Below are positions 1 through 13,700 of a stretch of DNA of 64,000 bases, piece by piece. The stretch spans positions 1-64,000 of the forward strand of contig VXBP01002537.1 in the NCBI GenBank assembly GCA_013400115.1, written 5' to 3'. Within the stretch, counting starts at the first letter, position 1. Each line of letters starts with the position of its first letter. The translations under genes were made by a program, and so were the position numbers. Below the pieces are notes generated by a model that saw nothing but the letters and a program-made list of their open reading frames with translations, was not told where the DNA came from and did no database searches. This stretch comes from Rhinopomastus cyanomelas. Its lineage: Eukaryota; Chordata; Aves; Bucerotiformes; Rhinopomastidae.

Positions 1-400
1 TGCCAGTACCCTGTCCCCTGGGATGTCCCCTAGCAGTTGCTTCAAAAGGCCAAATAGGCCCTCCTGAAGTCCAGGGTTGTGGTTCTGCTATCTATTTGTC
101 CCTACCACCCGAGACCCTGAACTCCACCATCTCATGGTCGCTGCAACAAAGGCAACCCTCAACCTTCACTGCTTCAACCAGGCCCGCCTTGTTGGTGAGT
201 ACAAGATCCAGCAGCGCTCCTCTCCTAGTGGGCTCCTCCACCATCTGCATCAGAAAATTGTCAGCAATGCACTTAAGGAACCTTCTGGACTGTGGGTGGC
301 TGGCTGAGTGGGTCTTTCAGCAGATATCTCTGTGGTTAAAATCCCCCACGAGAACAAGGTCCTGCAGCTGTGAGGCTGCTGCCAACTGGTCCACACTGTA
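1..400 (-). mobile_element. CR1 LINE fragment, endonuclease/ORF2 5' region
   Basis: It is homologous base for base to the CR1 part at 55063-55440, which encodes the apurinic endonuclease region of ORF2. Frames are broken. It is cut by the window edge. Confidence 0.85.
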
Positions 401-1076
401 CCCAGGCTTGATATTTAAGTATTTGCAAGTATTCTAGTCTACATTCCTCGCAAGAGGGAGGCACAACACTGGATATAAAGGGCTAAACAGGTGAAAAAGC
501 CATCAAAGTAATAAAAAATGTGAATGAAGATGCAGTAGGAAAAATGCAGAACAGGAAGAGAGCAGAGGAAGAACCAGTAATGGCTCATCTGCTGGAGACC
601 TTCTAGAGCTACTCCTCTTTGCTTGACCCCCTCTTGCCATACCCTCTACTTGCCTGCACGTATGTGTTTCCCTTCCAGAGGGTGTAGAGAGGGCAAGGTT
701 CATAAAGAACTAGAGGTACAGAAGGAAGATATGGAGTTCCATACTGGAGTAGCAGACGTGGTAAAGTTTGTGTCAGACAAGACAGAAATTTAGTAGAATT
801 AATTAATTAATTTTCATAGTGCTGAGTCTGGTAAAGTACCTGTGTTTGATACCAAATGTTTTCAATTAGACATTTTTATATTACCAGTTGATTCTATTTT
901 ACTTATTGTCTTCTTACCAAGGATGCTGCACAGTTTGTGCTAAATTGCTTAAATTGCTCAAATGTAAAACACACAAACACTAATAAAGTGGTTATTGCAA
1001 CCATAGAGGGATCCATTCTCTCTCTTAACCAATCCACAATGTAGAGAATATTAATTAATGTTTCCAAGAACTCCAG
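401..1076. other. Intergenic, nothing recognised
   Basis: AT-rich DNA after the left-edge CR1. The short open frames have no recognisable family. Confidence 0.6.
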
Positions 1077-1605
1077 TGTCATGGGTTAATTCCTAACATG
1101 ACAGCTTAGGGAATCAACCAAAGTCCATTACATGACCAACACAAGAATGAACATATATCCCTTCTCCATGGCACTAAATGGCATGTAGGAAGACTGAACT
1201 TCCTCTTTGCTCCCTGCTTGCTATGTGCGGCTTCCATCTCACCATACAGTCTTGGTGAAAAGATAATCCCCCTCCATCCTTTTCCTGATAACTCTTAACT
1301 TTATCTTTTCCTCATTCCTGAGTCAGTCTTAGTGTAATGTTAGCCCCATAAAGGTTTGGGTTTTTTTTAATTCATCTTCCTTCTTTTCTCCTTTGGTTGT
1401 TAAAGAGAAAGAAAGAGGGGGGGAAGTTATTCTCGGGTTGTCTTGGGGAATCCTTTGTTAGATTTTGCATGATTGCAGGTGGCTGCTGGCAAAGTCACTT
1501 ACTGCAGGTGACTTACAGTTGCATTTTCTTCCCTTTTTCTAACAATTTCTTGTTCTTTGTTAATAAAAAATGTTAAAATTTTTCTTTACTATAATATTGT
1601 CCTCA
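1077..1605 (+). mobile_element. Possible old solo LTR
   Basis: It starts TGTCATGGGTTAA, a common opening of avian retroviral LTRs, has AATAAA at about 1562 and could end at TCCTCA (1605). A convincing target duplication was not found, so ends and identity are uncertain. Confidence 0.3.
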
Positions 1606-4194
1606 GATGTTTTTTGTTTTTTGGGGGGTTTTTTGGTGTTTTTTGAAGACCATGGGAAATCAAATTTAGGATATTTATTAAAAAACCAACAAACCTCTCT
1701 CTTCAGAGTAAGGTCTCAATCGTGTTCATTAAATTGTACTTAATGCCTAGGGCCACATGCAATAGTGAAGAGGAGCAAATTATTAAACAATTGTTCCAGC
1801 TTCTGTTCTAACTCTTGGATTTTAAATGATTAGTATTCCAATGAAAGTCTTCTTTAGTATGAGTGCAAGATTCCTAAAACAATATATTGAAAGAGATGGG
1901 AAGAAGTATGCTATTGCAAGTACAGGATCTGTCTGGATCAGATATTCTGGGCTATTGCAGTCCAGCAAATTTATGTTCAGACCATATGCATTCAGACACA
2001 ATGTAAGTGTTGTGTAGCTTACCCCTTTGGCCAGCTCAGCTCCTGTATTCTTTTGTTCCTTGGGCAATGCTGGGTCTTAATGTCATCATGTAGTGACACA
2101 CCTCCCATTTCAGGTTTCCCTGCCTCTTCTAATCTGCTTCATTTAATATCTGTGTCTATAAGAGTGTCGAAACCCAACATTTCCAGCTAAGTACAATAGG
2201 ACACTTGAGCAGTCATACAATGAAACTCTTCTTTTTGGTGTTGTTTTAGGCCTTCCTGAAGTTTCTGATTAGGACTTCCTGTTCTGTTCTGCCTCTCCAG
2301 CTGTGAACAGATTCTCCAGCTAGCTTGCATTTCATGGCACAGCAAAGTAAAACAGCAAAGTAAAAATGGAAATTGCATTAGTGTATATGCATATCTGTAG
2401 TTTGAGTACTTTATTTATTACTTTAAAACATTTCCTTTAGCGTATCTACACTATCAGACCACGAAAAGTACTTTGGGTTTGCGTGTGTAATTCAGAGCTG
2501 TATTTTAAGTGCTTTGGCACTGTTTTGCCATTGTCTGAGGAGGATTCTACATTCAACACTCATTGTTATGATCTAAATATCTAAATAAATGATCTTTTAT
2601 TTGTTATTTTGTTGCTGTTGTGATAGGACCATTTTACTTTGTTCTGTAAAACCAGGGTTACAAAGAATAAATTGAAAAAAGACAATGTTAAATCTCATAG
2701 AAAGTGTGCACCACAAAAGATAGATGCAACAGTGTACAGAGGCATGATGAGGTCGCTGACAAATGCCATAAACCTGCAGCCACAAAAGCAAACAAGAAGG
2801 TGAGCACATTTAATTGAATGGGAACTCCCTACCAGTCTAGTGAAACACAGTCAGCCACCAATGAGGCTATTCCAGTCCTGCTCAGGAGCTTGTCCACACT
2901 GAAAGCCAGATGCCCCTGTTCCTATGATCAGAGAGCTAGAATGCATAACCAAGATGAGTTTGCCTCTTTTTATGGCTGAACAACCCTTTATAATCCCCAT
3001 AAGAGCTTCATGATTCTCTGTGGGTACTAAAGTTTGGTGGGCAGAGAAGAAACCATGGAATAGAAGGAACACATATGTTTAACTCTGCACTGTTAAACCA
3101 TAGGATTTTGCTAAACTCAGAATCTGAAGGCAGAATTTTGCTACTCTTAGTAATTTCAAAAATGTGTAATGGAAATGTAGCAAGAACAATGCATAAAATA
3201 ATAAACTTCTTCAGCCATCTGATATAGTAAAGATAAGTTTTATGTTCCAAATTATTTAACAGCTGCTAGCTGCATTTCTCTAGAGTGCAGAGAACATTTC
3301 ATAAGACATTTCATTGACTAGAGATAGGTTTTTGACGTGACTTTAGGCTGAATCTGAGCCTAACAAAATAGTATTAAAACACTGTAAAATAATAATTTCC
3401 TCTAATAGTACTCCAAAACTCTTAGGCAGAGGACCACTGTAGTTTCCATTTGGAGCACCAGATTTATTCTAATGAGAAGTCAATTGAACTACTTGTGTGT
3501 TGCTGGATGAAGTATTTATCCCCGGGCTGTGTTTCAGTCAATAAGGAAATATTCTCTGGATAGCTGCATTTGTATTTTGTATAGTCGATCACAATTTTGG
3601 TATACACAATTTACATCTTCAAATGCGTATAATTAAGTGTAGGGAAGTGAAAAAAACCCCAAACCCAACCACTCCAAGAACCTTAGGTAAACTGTTTTTT
3701 GTGAAATGTGGGTTTTGAGCTCAACTTCAAGAAAGTGAAACTTCTGTCAAAACAGACAGACACTAGCTCTTCTGTAGAGACCACTCAAAATCTGGTTCCT
3801 CTTGTTTACCAGTGCGAGTGTAACTATTATGCTTTCAAATTAAGTGGGTACTTTAACAACGTAAATGTCTAAATTACTGGTAATTGGAGAGTGTTAACAC
3901 GCGGTAGTGTTTAACTCCAAGAATACACGAGGTCAGTAAGAATTTATGTAGAGACATTTAGGATCATTCAAGGTTCTTTGTCTTCCACGAACATTACTCT
4001 GCTGGAAAACAGAACGAGATATAACGCCTTACGGTGACCGCACAGTGCTTGGACTCACACTCCACGGGTGCAGGGGAATGGGACATGTTTGTAACTGCTG
4101 ATATGCGCAGGTGGTCAGCTGTGCTGTTAGCGACGTGCTGGGCAGAGTAGGGCAGAAGGACCAACACCTGCCTCAATCGGAGTGGTCTCGGCGC
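1606..4194. other. Intergenic upstream of RASEF, nothing recognised
   Basis: No CR1, LTR or coding match seen. The last few hundred bases before the CpG island could hold proximal promoter elements but show no clear known site. Confidence 0.6.
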
Positions 4195-4760
4195 AGTTAC
4201 CTGCGGCTCGTCCCTCCTCTCCCGTCCCGGCAGCGCCCAGCCCCGCGGTGCGCCGGGGCGGAGCAGGTCCTGTCCCGCCCCGTCAAGCCGAAAGCAAAGT
4301 TGTAGCGCCGTGTCGTGCCGCAGCGGCTCTCACCGTTCTGTCCTGTCCCGCCGTGTCCGCGCCCCCGGCGCCGGCCGATGGATCCCGAGGCGGCGGTGGC
4401 AGCGGAGGACGATTTGTCCCGTCTGCGCACCCTGTTCCTGGCGTGTGACGCCCGCGGCTCAGGCCGCATCGAGCGAGACGACTTCGCGGCACTGTGCGCC
4501 GAACTACGGGTACGACCAGCCGAGGCCGAGGCCATCTTCCAGCGCCTCGACAGCGATAGCGACGGGGCCATAACTTTCGCCGAGTTCGCCCGCGGTTTTC
4601 GCGGCGCCACGCGGCAGCGGTGGCCCGGAGGCGGTGGCGAAGAGGAGGACGAGGAGGCAGCGGCGGCTTGGGCGGCCACGGGACTGGAGCAGCCCTGGAA
4701 GGACTTCGAGGTGCGCCTGGGGGACGAGGTGCGGTACATCCCCAGGTAAGGACGGGGAAG
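4195..4760 (+). promoter_or_regulatory. RASEF: CpG-island promoter and 5' UTR of RASEF
   Basis: This is a sharply GC- and CpG-rich block in otherwise AT-rich DNA, covering the 5' UTR, exon 1 and the first donor. A GC-box-like CCCGCCCC lies at 4274-4281. No TATA box is evident close upstream of the ATG. This fits a CpG-island promoter with dispersed initiation, so the exact start site cannot be read from sequence. Confidence 0.8.
4378..4745 (+). CDS. RASEF: RASEF exon 1: start codon and both EF-hands
   Basis: It encodes residues 1-122 plus two bases of Arg123 (donor GTAAGG, phase 2). EF loop 1 (24-35) reads DARGSGRIERDD. EF loop 2 (58-69) reads DSDSDGAITFAE and is fully canonical, with D at 1, 3 and 5, G at 6, I at 8 and E at 12. 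Loop 1 has Arg at position 3 and Asp at 12, so its calcium affinity is doubtful. The Gly/Glu/Ala-rich linker after the EF-hands is shorter than in human RASEF and accounts for most of the length difference. The bases before the ATG give a weak Kozak context (C at -3) with G at +4. Confidence 0.95.
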
Positions 4761-7700
4761 GAAAGGGAAGCCATCGCGGGCTGCCGATGCTGATGCAACA
4801 CCGGGCCGGATCTCGGACTGACCCCACCCGCCATCCCGGCAAGTGTATGGGGCTTTCGCTCAGCTGTTTCCAGGGGTTAAGGATTTCCAGCTCCGTTTCC
4901 TACCCGCTGGTCTGCCAGGGTCCCAAGTGGAGAAGCCAGGGAAACGCACGCGATGCAAGGTGCTGCCCTCTTCGCAAATGAAAATTCCTGCCCCTGGTTT
5001 AGCCCTGACAGCTCCCAGCATCTGGGGTGAATTAATAAGTGTGTGGCCAGTAGGTATACAGAGATCATCCATTCACCTCTACTTTGCCCTAATGAAGCCA
5101 CATCTGGAGTCATCTAGAGCAGTTTTGTGCTGCCCAGTTAAAGAGAGAGAACTACTGGAGAGAGTCCAGAGAAGGGCAGCAAGGATGACAGGAAAGATAA
5201 AGAGTAGGAGTACTTATCCTAGAGAAGACTGAGAAGAGACCAATAAATAACTGAAGAGTGTCTGTAGGGAGGATGTAGCCAGACTGTTTTCAGTTTTACC
5301 CAGTGGTAGGACAAGGAGCAATGGGCACAAGCTGGAACAGAAGAAAATTCACTTGTATATGAGGAAAGTCCTTGCTGTGTGGATGATGAAGACCTTGGAA
5401 TAGGCTGCCCAGAGAGATTATGTGAGTCTCCTTCTCTGGAGATACTCAAAACGCTAGTCCTGCTTGGGTAGGAGGCATGGACTAGATGATCTCTTGAGGT
5501 CTCTTCCAACTGCAATGATTCTGTGACTCTGTGATTCCACTCCTGTCTCTCTTTTTCTTGAAAAAGGGAGACAAATACTAGTTTTGCCTCCAGGTTATCT
5601 GGGTTCACAACTGTGGCTCTCAAAGACTTCTGTGACATGAAGACAACTGATGGTATCTTGGTTTGAGATTAAACACAAGTACTATGACTGTCCATGCTGG
5701 GTTAGTTCCAGTTCACAAATGTGCATTTTGGTGTTGTCAGGAATCTTCTTGGCACCTGAGGTGCTCAAAATTAATGTGACAATGTGAGCCATATAAGGTA
5801 CAGTGTGACTCTGTTTAATTTGAAAATGATAAAGCAAGCAGGAAAAATCAGCAGTCTAAGGGCTTGGAAGAGAGTTAAGAGGTAATCATACAAGAATATG
5901 TCCAGAGACTGTCAAGTTGCAGCTGTTCCTGGCTGTGGGGTATGCAGAAGCTAATAAAAAGCACTTTACTTTCTACGTAACTTTTGTAATGATTGAGATG
6001 AGTATGCATTTAGTTGTTTTATAGAAACATGTATCCAATCACTGTCTAATTTTTATCATACCAGTCTCCATGTGGTGTTTCTAAAATTCTTTTCTACCCT
6101 AATAATTTTATTATAGCTGCTTTAAAGTATGTTTTTAGACTGTGGAGTGAGACATTTCCTTAGAGAAATGTTCATTTACTTAACCTGCTATTCATGTATA
6201 CAACCGGAATTTTTGTTCTTTATGGACTGAAAGAATAAGTAACTTTGGTTAGTCTTACCAGACCGCAACACTTCAGAAAGATCTGTAAGTTTGTACAGGT
6301 GTTTCTTGCCTGTTTCTGACGCTTCCCTTGCTAGACATTTTCTTTCTATGGAAAAAAAAAAAAAGGCTGTTTGAAAATTTGCAGAAGCAATTAATAACTT
6401 CAAGCCAGAGAGAAACTCAACTGTAGTTGTTAAACAATCTGATTCATGAACAGTTGTGGCTTGTGAGAACATCTGTTTTCTTTTGTTAATGAGCCTGTCT
6501 CAGCATCTTCTTTATGATGTTGCAGCAGCATTTTAGTCCAGTTTGTGGTCTAAGAGGACAGGAGACAAGGACAATAGCTTTCATTTCCTTGACTATGCAG
6601 ATGTGTCCTTCAGCTTGTGTTAAATTCATCATTACACAATGTCATATTGTATTACTCTTACACATCAAAATTGCAGACATAATTAGGTTTTGGTAGCTAA
6701 CGACATATCTATCAGTTGTAAATTCTTCCTATTTGTGTTTGGCTTTATGAATATCTTTGAACATCCTTTGTAGCTGACTGTAAGCATTAGGTGTGTGCCA
6801 ACATCAGCTGAAGAACAGTGTGCCCTTTGTTTCCTTCTTTTTTCTCTTTCCTGTCCTGAAGTGCTAGAAGCAGACCTGTGTTAGAGCTCAAGATTTTTCC
6901 ATGTGTGGCCTACATCTTTTTTTTTTCTTTTTGTTTAAACATGTGAGCAACTTTCTTTTCACGTGAGTAGTATCACTAGTATTATCAGGACCACCTGCAT
7001 AGTTAATTAATATGTTGAAATTATTTGAAGAAACTGGGCATAAGAGATGTTTTAAGCAACAGACTAACAAAGTAATGTACTTTAAATAAATCATCCTTTT
7101 GATTGAATAACTTAGTTCCTTTCAGTTTGGGTTTTTTTAGAGAAAGGCAGTACCTTGAAAAACAGACCTAGCTTGGAACACACCTGCATCTTCAATACTA
7201 TAAAACAGTTGGTGTGCTCACACTATGTTTATTACTCTTCATATGTTTGCTGTAAGATTGGTGTTGAAAACCTTGAGGTAAATTATTACAAAGAAGAAAC
7301 TCCTCAAACCTGAATGAGTGAAGTTTTCCATATTTTAAAACCATGAATATGTGTGCTTTTTATCTTGATGATTTGAGGGTTCAATCCCTCCAAAATGCTG
7401 TGCCTTCTGCTCCCCATCTAGGAGAGCTCTGGCACATGTGCTCTGATGCTATTGCAGACAGAAACAAGATGGAGCAGATGGAAGAAGTGTGATAAAACCA
7501 GGGCTGAATATGGGAGAAAATTATGCACCTGTGGTCCTGGCCATTCCTGAGCTTGAATGAGTGCCTATGGCAATCAAGGGGAAATATTTCACTGCCACCA
7601 ATACATATCGTTCAGCCTGTTTCTGCAACTGAGCTTTTAAAACTGTAAATAGACCTCTGCAGTGAGGTGTGAAACTCAGTAACCAATGAAACTCAGTAAC

Positions 7701-10700
7701 CAATCAATATCCTGACCCAGTCCTCAGAGTAGTAGGAGACTTTACATGCAATCTTGTTAACTGGTTCCTGGTTACTTCAAAAAATAAGAATAATTTGAAT
7801 TTAGTTAATTTAAAATAAGACAGTTTTATCATGGGATGGATCCTGCCTCCATAATTTGAGGGTATTACTTACACAGTTCTGTTAGCTTATATTTTAAAAC
7901 ATCCAAGTTGTTACTGAAGCTATGGTTGTGTTGGTTGCCGTTAAATAGGAGGAATAACATCAAAAGATTATATTTTTTTCAGCCTTGTTCCTTCACTCCA
8001 CATCTGTATAGAGTTTTGTAGATCAAATACAGGTAGATTTCTTGGTAAGGTGATGACTGGAAGTCAAGGTATTGTTTGCCTTAGTCTTTACACATGCTTA
8101 GTGGACAGTTGTGCCTAATACAATGTGTGAATTGTATAGAGGGTTGGAGTTATTTTTGTCATCCATTTAAAGTAAAATGCATCCACCCTTCTGCATTGTT
8201 TTATTCAGTTTGGTCTAATGATTGATTAACGTCTTTAATTAATTAATTACAATAACACAAAAGATTGTAGTGCCTTTTTGTTTACATGTAATGAATTGCC
8301 AGCTGCAGTATACCTGTGTGAGCCATGGGAGACCTGTTTTATCGAGAACAGAGGCATGTTTGTTAGGTTTTTTTAACTCTTAAATGTATTTGCAATGGTA
8401 CAGGATCAGATACCAAAAGCAAAGAAATTATGTATTTGGTGGTTGAAGTAGTAAGTGCCCTGGTTCTGGAAGGGTTTAGACCTTGGCTATGCTACTGGGT
8501 GTTGTTTTTCATATATGTCCAGCCTCAGACCTGTTTCGATCTCAGTAGTAAGACAGAAAAGTTCCCTCTGGGTTCCTAATAGGCATGTGTTCCTTTAAGC
8601 ATGTGGGAAAGTCTTCTAATATCCATGCTTTTCCACTTATTAGCTTGAATAAAGAATGATCCAACACCTGCTGACACTCCAGGAGAAAACCTGTGCTAAT
8701 GAATGCAGTGACAATTCATCATAACTGTAAATTACAGGCAAAAAACTTTGCTAAAAACAGATTTTGAGACTTTTAACATCACACCATCACTCAGAGAGAA
8801 CAAAAGCTTGGGAACATATGTGCTGTGTGTATTCTTGTGTATTGTGGGATCATTCTGGGATAAGCAGAATCCCTTTAATCCATACCAGGAAATTTTAATG
8901 TGATATTTGGCAGTGAACAGAATTAATTTGAGTATAAATGAGTGATGAATCTGGAGAGCAGTTTGGTTTTTTATTTTGATTTTAATTCTTCTGCTTCTGA
9001 GGGTCTTCATGGTTGTTTTGCTATTTAGTTTTGGGGACTGTTTCCCTTCTCTGCCTTGTACCACGGGCCAAGATGACTGTTCATTGCATTCCAGTTTCAC
9101 AAAATCACAGAACATTAAGGATTGAAAGGGACCTTGAAAGATCATCTAGTCCAATCCACCTGCCACAGCAAGATCACCCAGCAAGTCACTCAGGAACATA
9201 GCCAAGCGGGTTTTAAACAACTCTACAGCCTCCCTGGGCAGCCCATTCCAGTTCTCTGTCACCCTCACTGTGAAGAAGTTCTTTCTCATATTTATGTGGA
9301 ACCTCCTGTGTTCCAGCTTACACCCACTGGCCCTTCTCCTATTAATGATAGGAGATGACACTGAGAAGAGCCTGGCTCCATCCTCCTGACTCTCACCATT
9401 CACATGTTTAGAAACATTAATGGGCTGTGAGATTTTATGCACTGTACAATTCCAAAGTAAAATCCTTCTTCAGTCAAGTCATCTGAAGCTCTGTATAAAT
9501 TGTGGATCTCGGGGAAGTGATAAAATAAGAAAATAATGGTGTTTTTAATGTGTTCACTTCCAAGAGATGATGATCCATAATGTCAGTATTGTAGAGATTT
9601 CCTTGGAAGCCAAAGTGTGCTCCTCACAGATGCCATAAAGGAAATCCTGAGGCAAAATAAATGCTGGGTTTCCCTTTGGTGCAGATCTTTCAGAGTCAGA
9701 AATGGATATGATTGAGCTTGTCTGGTAGCTAGTATTATGGCGTAATACCATAATGTCTGCATTTCTGAAAAAGATTACTTCTCTCTCTTGGTGTCATAAA
9801 TAGGCTGTTGATCTCCAGGGCGGAGACAGTCAAGAGATATGTAGTAGTGTTGGGTTTTGGGTGTTTGCAGTTAAGGATAGAACGGAAATAGGGGGAAGTT
9901 TTATTACTCTTGATAGTAACAGGGTGGTGGTTAATGGCGAGCCTTGAAGAATCTCTGGGAATCAGAAGTGAAATGGTACGAGTCCAAGTTTTATTGCAAT
10001 GGCTACGGTTAGGAGTAGGCAGGCCATTGGGTGTGATATAAGGGTAGTGTTTCATTGGCCTGAGATTCATGCGTTGTTTGTGCCTGAGAATATGATTATG
10101 GTAGAGGCAGCTGCTTGGACTAGGAAGTACTTGATTGTGGCTTCAGTGGCTCGTGGGTGATGGGATTTTGAGATCAGGGGAATGATGGCGAGGGTGTTAA
10201 TTTCCAGTCCAATTCAGGCCATGGCTCAGTGGTTGCTTGAGATGGTGATGGTTGTTCCTAGTAGGAGGCTAGTTTTGTGGTAGGATTCATTAGCAGGGAA
10301 AGGCGTCGAACCACCATTTTCAGGGTATGGGCCCAATAGCTTTGTTAGCTTACCCTAATGGGGAGATAGTTCTGTTAGTTTATCTACTGGGAGGGTAGTT
10401 TTGTTAGCTTATCTTGCTACTATCTTGTTGGAAAACTAGTGTACTTGATCTGTCTTTGCTCTGACCACCCAGCTTAGACCTTCCTGACTGAGGCTACCTT
10501 GCACTTTATTGCTTCATGCCCATACCAGGACAGAGCTACTGTTAGGGATGAGAGTAATTTTACAAGCTTACCTGTATTGGGAAGAGATCATTAGAACAGT
10601 GTTGTAAAACTTAGAAATGGGAACATGGTATCATAAAGAATGGTGACGGAATGGTGATTATCTTTGATCTTACCTGCACCTAAAAAAGAGAAATGGCATG

Positions 10701-13700
10701 TTTCCGGTGCTTGAAAGATGTCTGGGTGAAGAAGAAAGAGAAAGTGTTTGGGGACCTTATGTCTACAGGTAAGAACGTAGATAAGAAACAAGATACAAGT
10801 GAAGACAGATACCAGTATTGGCAAGGGATGATGTTGAGGAACAAATGGATGTACATGGAAGGTTTTATAAAATCTGTCCTTCTGGGGAGCACTTTGGTTC
10901 TGTTTTCTTACCTCTCAATACAGCTAAGCATGACAATCCATGCATTGCTCCCACCTAAGTGAGCTTTTATGTTTGACTAACGCTTTGAGCTCCTCAGGTG
11001 CAGCGTGGTCTTACTGCACCCTGTCAGTCTCCATCTTTCTAAAGCAGCCCCCGTTACACAGACATAAAGTAGCAATAGAAGAAACACTCTTTACCATAAG
11101 AATGAAGGAAGATGGTATTGTAAGATCGTTGGTACATCTTTGATTTCCTCCAGTTTCCCACTAGCTTTATTGCATTTTGTACACGCTTGGTAGAAAACTA
11201 TAGTGAATATACAGCTCTTGAGGTCAGACTAAGGGGTTGATGTAACATAGATCCTCTCTCTGGCAACTACATAGGGTACATATGTAAGATATTGAGCAAC
11301 TTTAGAGTTAATTTTTGATAATTTCCATGAGCTCCCTCTGAGCTGCATTCAGAGTGTGGATCACTAGGCAAATACTGTACATTCAGCAAACCCAAATCAT
11401 AATATGTATTTTTATGAGATACTGCTTAATATTATGTAAATGTCTGATATATTTAATCCCACTGTTGTTTTCATTACTGTTTTTTTTCTCTCTTCTGCCT
11501 CTTCTGTATTCTACCATGGCATTTTAAATCTGTTACAAACTGTCTTAGCATCAAGGTGGTTGTATTTTCTTTCTGTGATTCTCTCAGGAACTCTCCAAAA
11601 CCATGTGCACACAGTAACTTGGCTTAAGTTAACTCCTGTGTCATGTTGTGCAGTTATTGAGTAACTACAGTTACAAATGCTTTACCTGTACAGAGTCTTT
11701 GGTAAGAGGTAAGGTAAAACCAGAGCAACACTTGCCCAGAATACTGTGGTATTTATGTCTAGAAGTAGCAGAAAGGCATGCATGCTGGATAGCATAACCA
11801 TGGTGTCAAGTGGTCCAAAGGGGCTGTTTCTTCCCTGTTGTATAGCAAAAAATGCCCTTTCTATGCATTAGTGTTTATGAATGTCTGTGATAGTACTGAT
11901 GTGGACACTGAAGGGGTGAAGCTAAATTAATTTAAAAGTTATTTCAGGTTTTCTAAGAAGACCAGTTTTAAAGGGCAAACATGAGCATTTCTGCTGAATT
12001 TTGCTACAACTGAAGTAGGAACACTCTAGTGGGCTTTTTGCTCAACTAAGAGGATAAGACTGTTCAGTGTTCAGAAGTAATCTTGGAGAATTCAGTTTGT
12101 GAAATGTTCCTTGATAAATAATTTTTAGAAACCAATGATTTTGTGCAGAAAGAAATAGAGTATATTCAAGGGAAATTGTAAACAAACAAGTTGGGTAATA
12201 TTCATTGCAACCAATCTGTCCTAGTGTCACTGATATTTACTGAAGCATGTGAAAAACAGAGGAATGATTGAAAATATGGAAAGAGATAATTCAGAACAAT
12301 TGATCTCTTAGTCATCAATTGCTTACTGTGTGTTAGAGTGTGCATATACATTAGCTGCATTCTGAAGTCCTGTGTATAGCTATAAAATATTATCTCAGCG
12401 TGCTCGCTACTGATTCATCATGTCAGAGAAGATGGAGGAATCCTATAAAAGTTAACTTCAAATAAAGGGAGAGTCCACTGGAAAAATATTCCTGTGGGGT
12501 GTCTCAGATTGCTAGAATATTCAGCCTTACTTTATCCTGATTTTTCAACCATAGGTTATCCTCCCCCCTTTCCCTATTGGCTGAAGTACTTGGAGTGTAC
12601 ATACTTCCCATGGAGAAGTTAACATTCATAACCCTATTAAGCCTGTGCATTTAACTAAAAAGTTCAGAAGTTCACTTAGGCAATATATCTTCTGAGGTCC
12701 GAGTCTAGCTATCTATGGCTACACTCTCTAAGTTATGTAGCCTGATTTATGCACTCAATCCTGATAGTGTTCTTAGTTTATGGGGTCACATTCTGATTCC
12801 TTATCTGCTATAAGCCATATGAGTGCATTTACAGCACTCCATCCTGATGTAGTGCTTTGTTTGTGGAACCACATCCTGATTTGTAAAGACACCCTTTTCT
12901 ATCTTATCATCAAGGACACTTGGAGTGATTAAACCATTAGCAGTCTTCCCAGTTTATGAAAGTGTGTTACTTCATGCTGATGGTGTAAGTGATGTAGCAG
13001 AATCCTGTCAGTTTTGTTGCATTACTTTAGTTTCTACTCTGTTTTACTCGCACTGCAGTAGTAGTTGAGTCATGTTTTTAATCAAGACTTCCTCTGAAGT
13101 TGCCGTAGAAGCCCTCAGGTGAGTGTAACTGAGAATATCAGCGGCCAGTTTTAATGTAAAAAAGTCCTCCAGGCTCTTTCCAGGATCTTGTATAGTTGTG
13201 GTGTATGGGTGTTTTTTTGCTTGTCTAGCCTTTGCTTCATAAAACTGAGTTGCCAGGATATTTAGAATCCTTCTTGATGGTAACTGGCCACTAGGCTAAG
13301 GACAAATAATAATAAATATAATGTTTTATGGCACAGAGTGTCATAATTTGAAATTTTGTGAGATGTTTGACTTGCAAATTCCAAGACGAGTTTCTGTGGC
13401 TCTGTAAACAAAGGGTTTGGAGCTTTCAGTTTGGGGTTTCCAGCTCGTCCTCCTTCACTCATTTCTGATATTTTTATTTTTTTGAGAAAGTACATGCTGC
13501 TGAGTGCTGAATGCAGCAGGCGTCTTGCTCTGGGAACTTGGGAGAGTGGTACCTCAAGGATCAGTGGAAGGAAGGTTTCATCTGAATTCCATTTTTGCTA
13601 AAACCTAGGGACTTATTCCCTCATTTGTGGCCATAGAAATTGGTGCCCTGAAAATGGAGGACTGGCGTGGAAGCATATGGACTTTAAAATGCCTGCCAAT

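Noticed and set aside
4197..4842. Long antisense open frames over exon 1
   Set aside because: They are by-products of the CpG island's high GC content; the sense frame matches RASEF.
4842..5232. 129-codon frame right after exon 1 as an alternative second exon
   Set aside because: It shows no RASEF similarity, and its end is CR1 sequence.
9735..10070. 111-codon minus-strand frame as a possible gene
   Set aside because: It is a wrong-frame reading of the mitochondrial ND2 copy.
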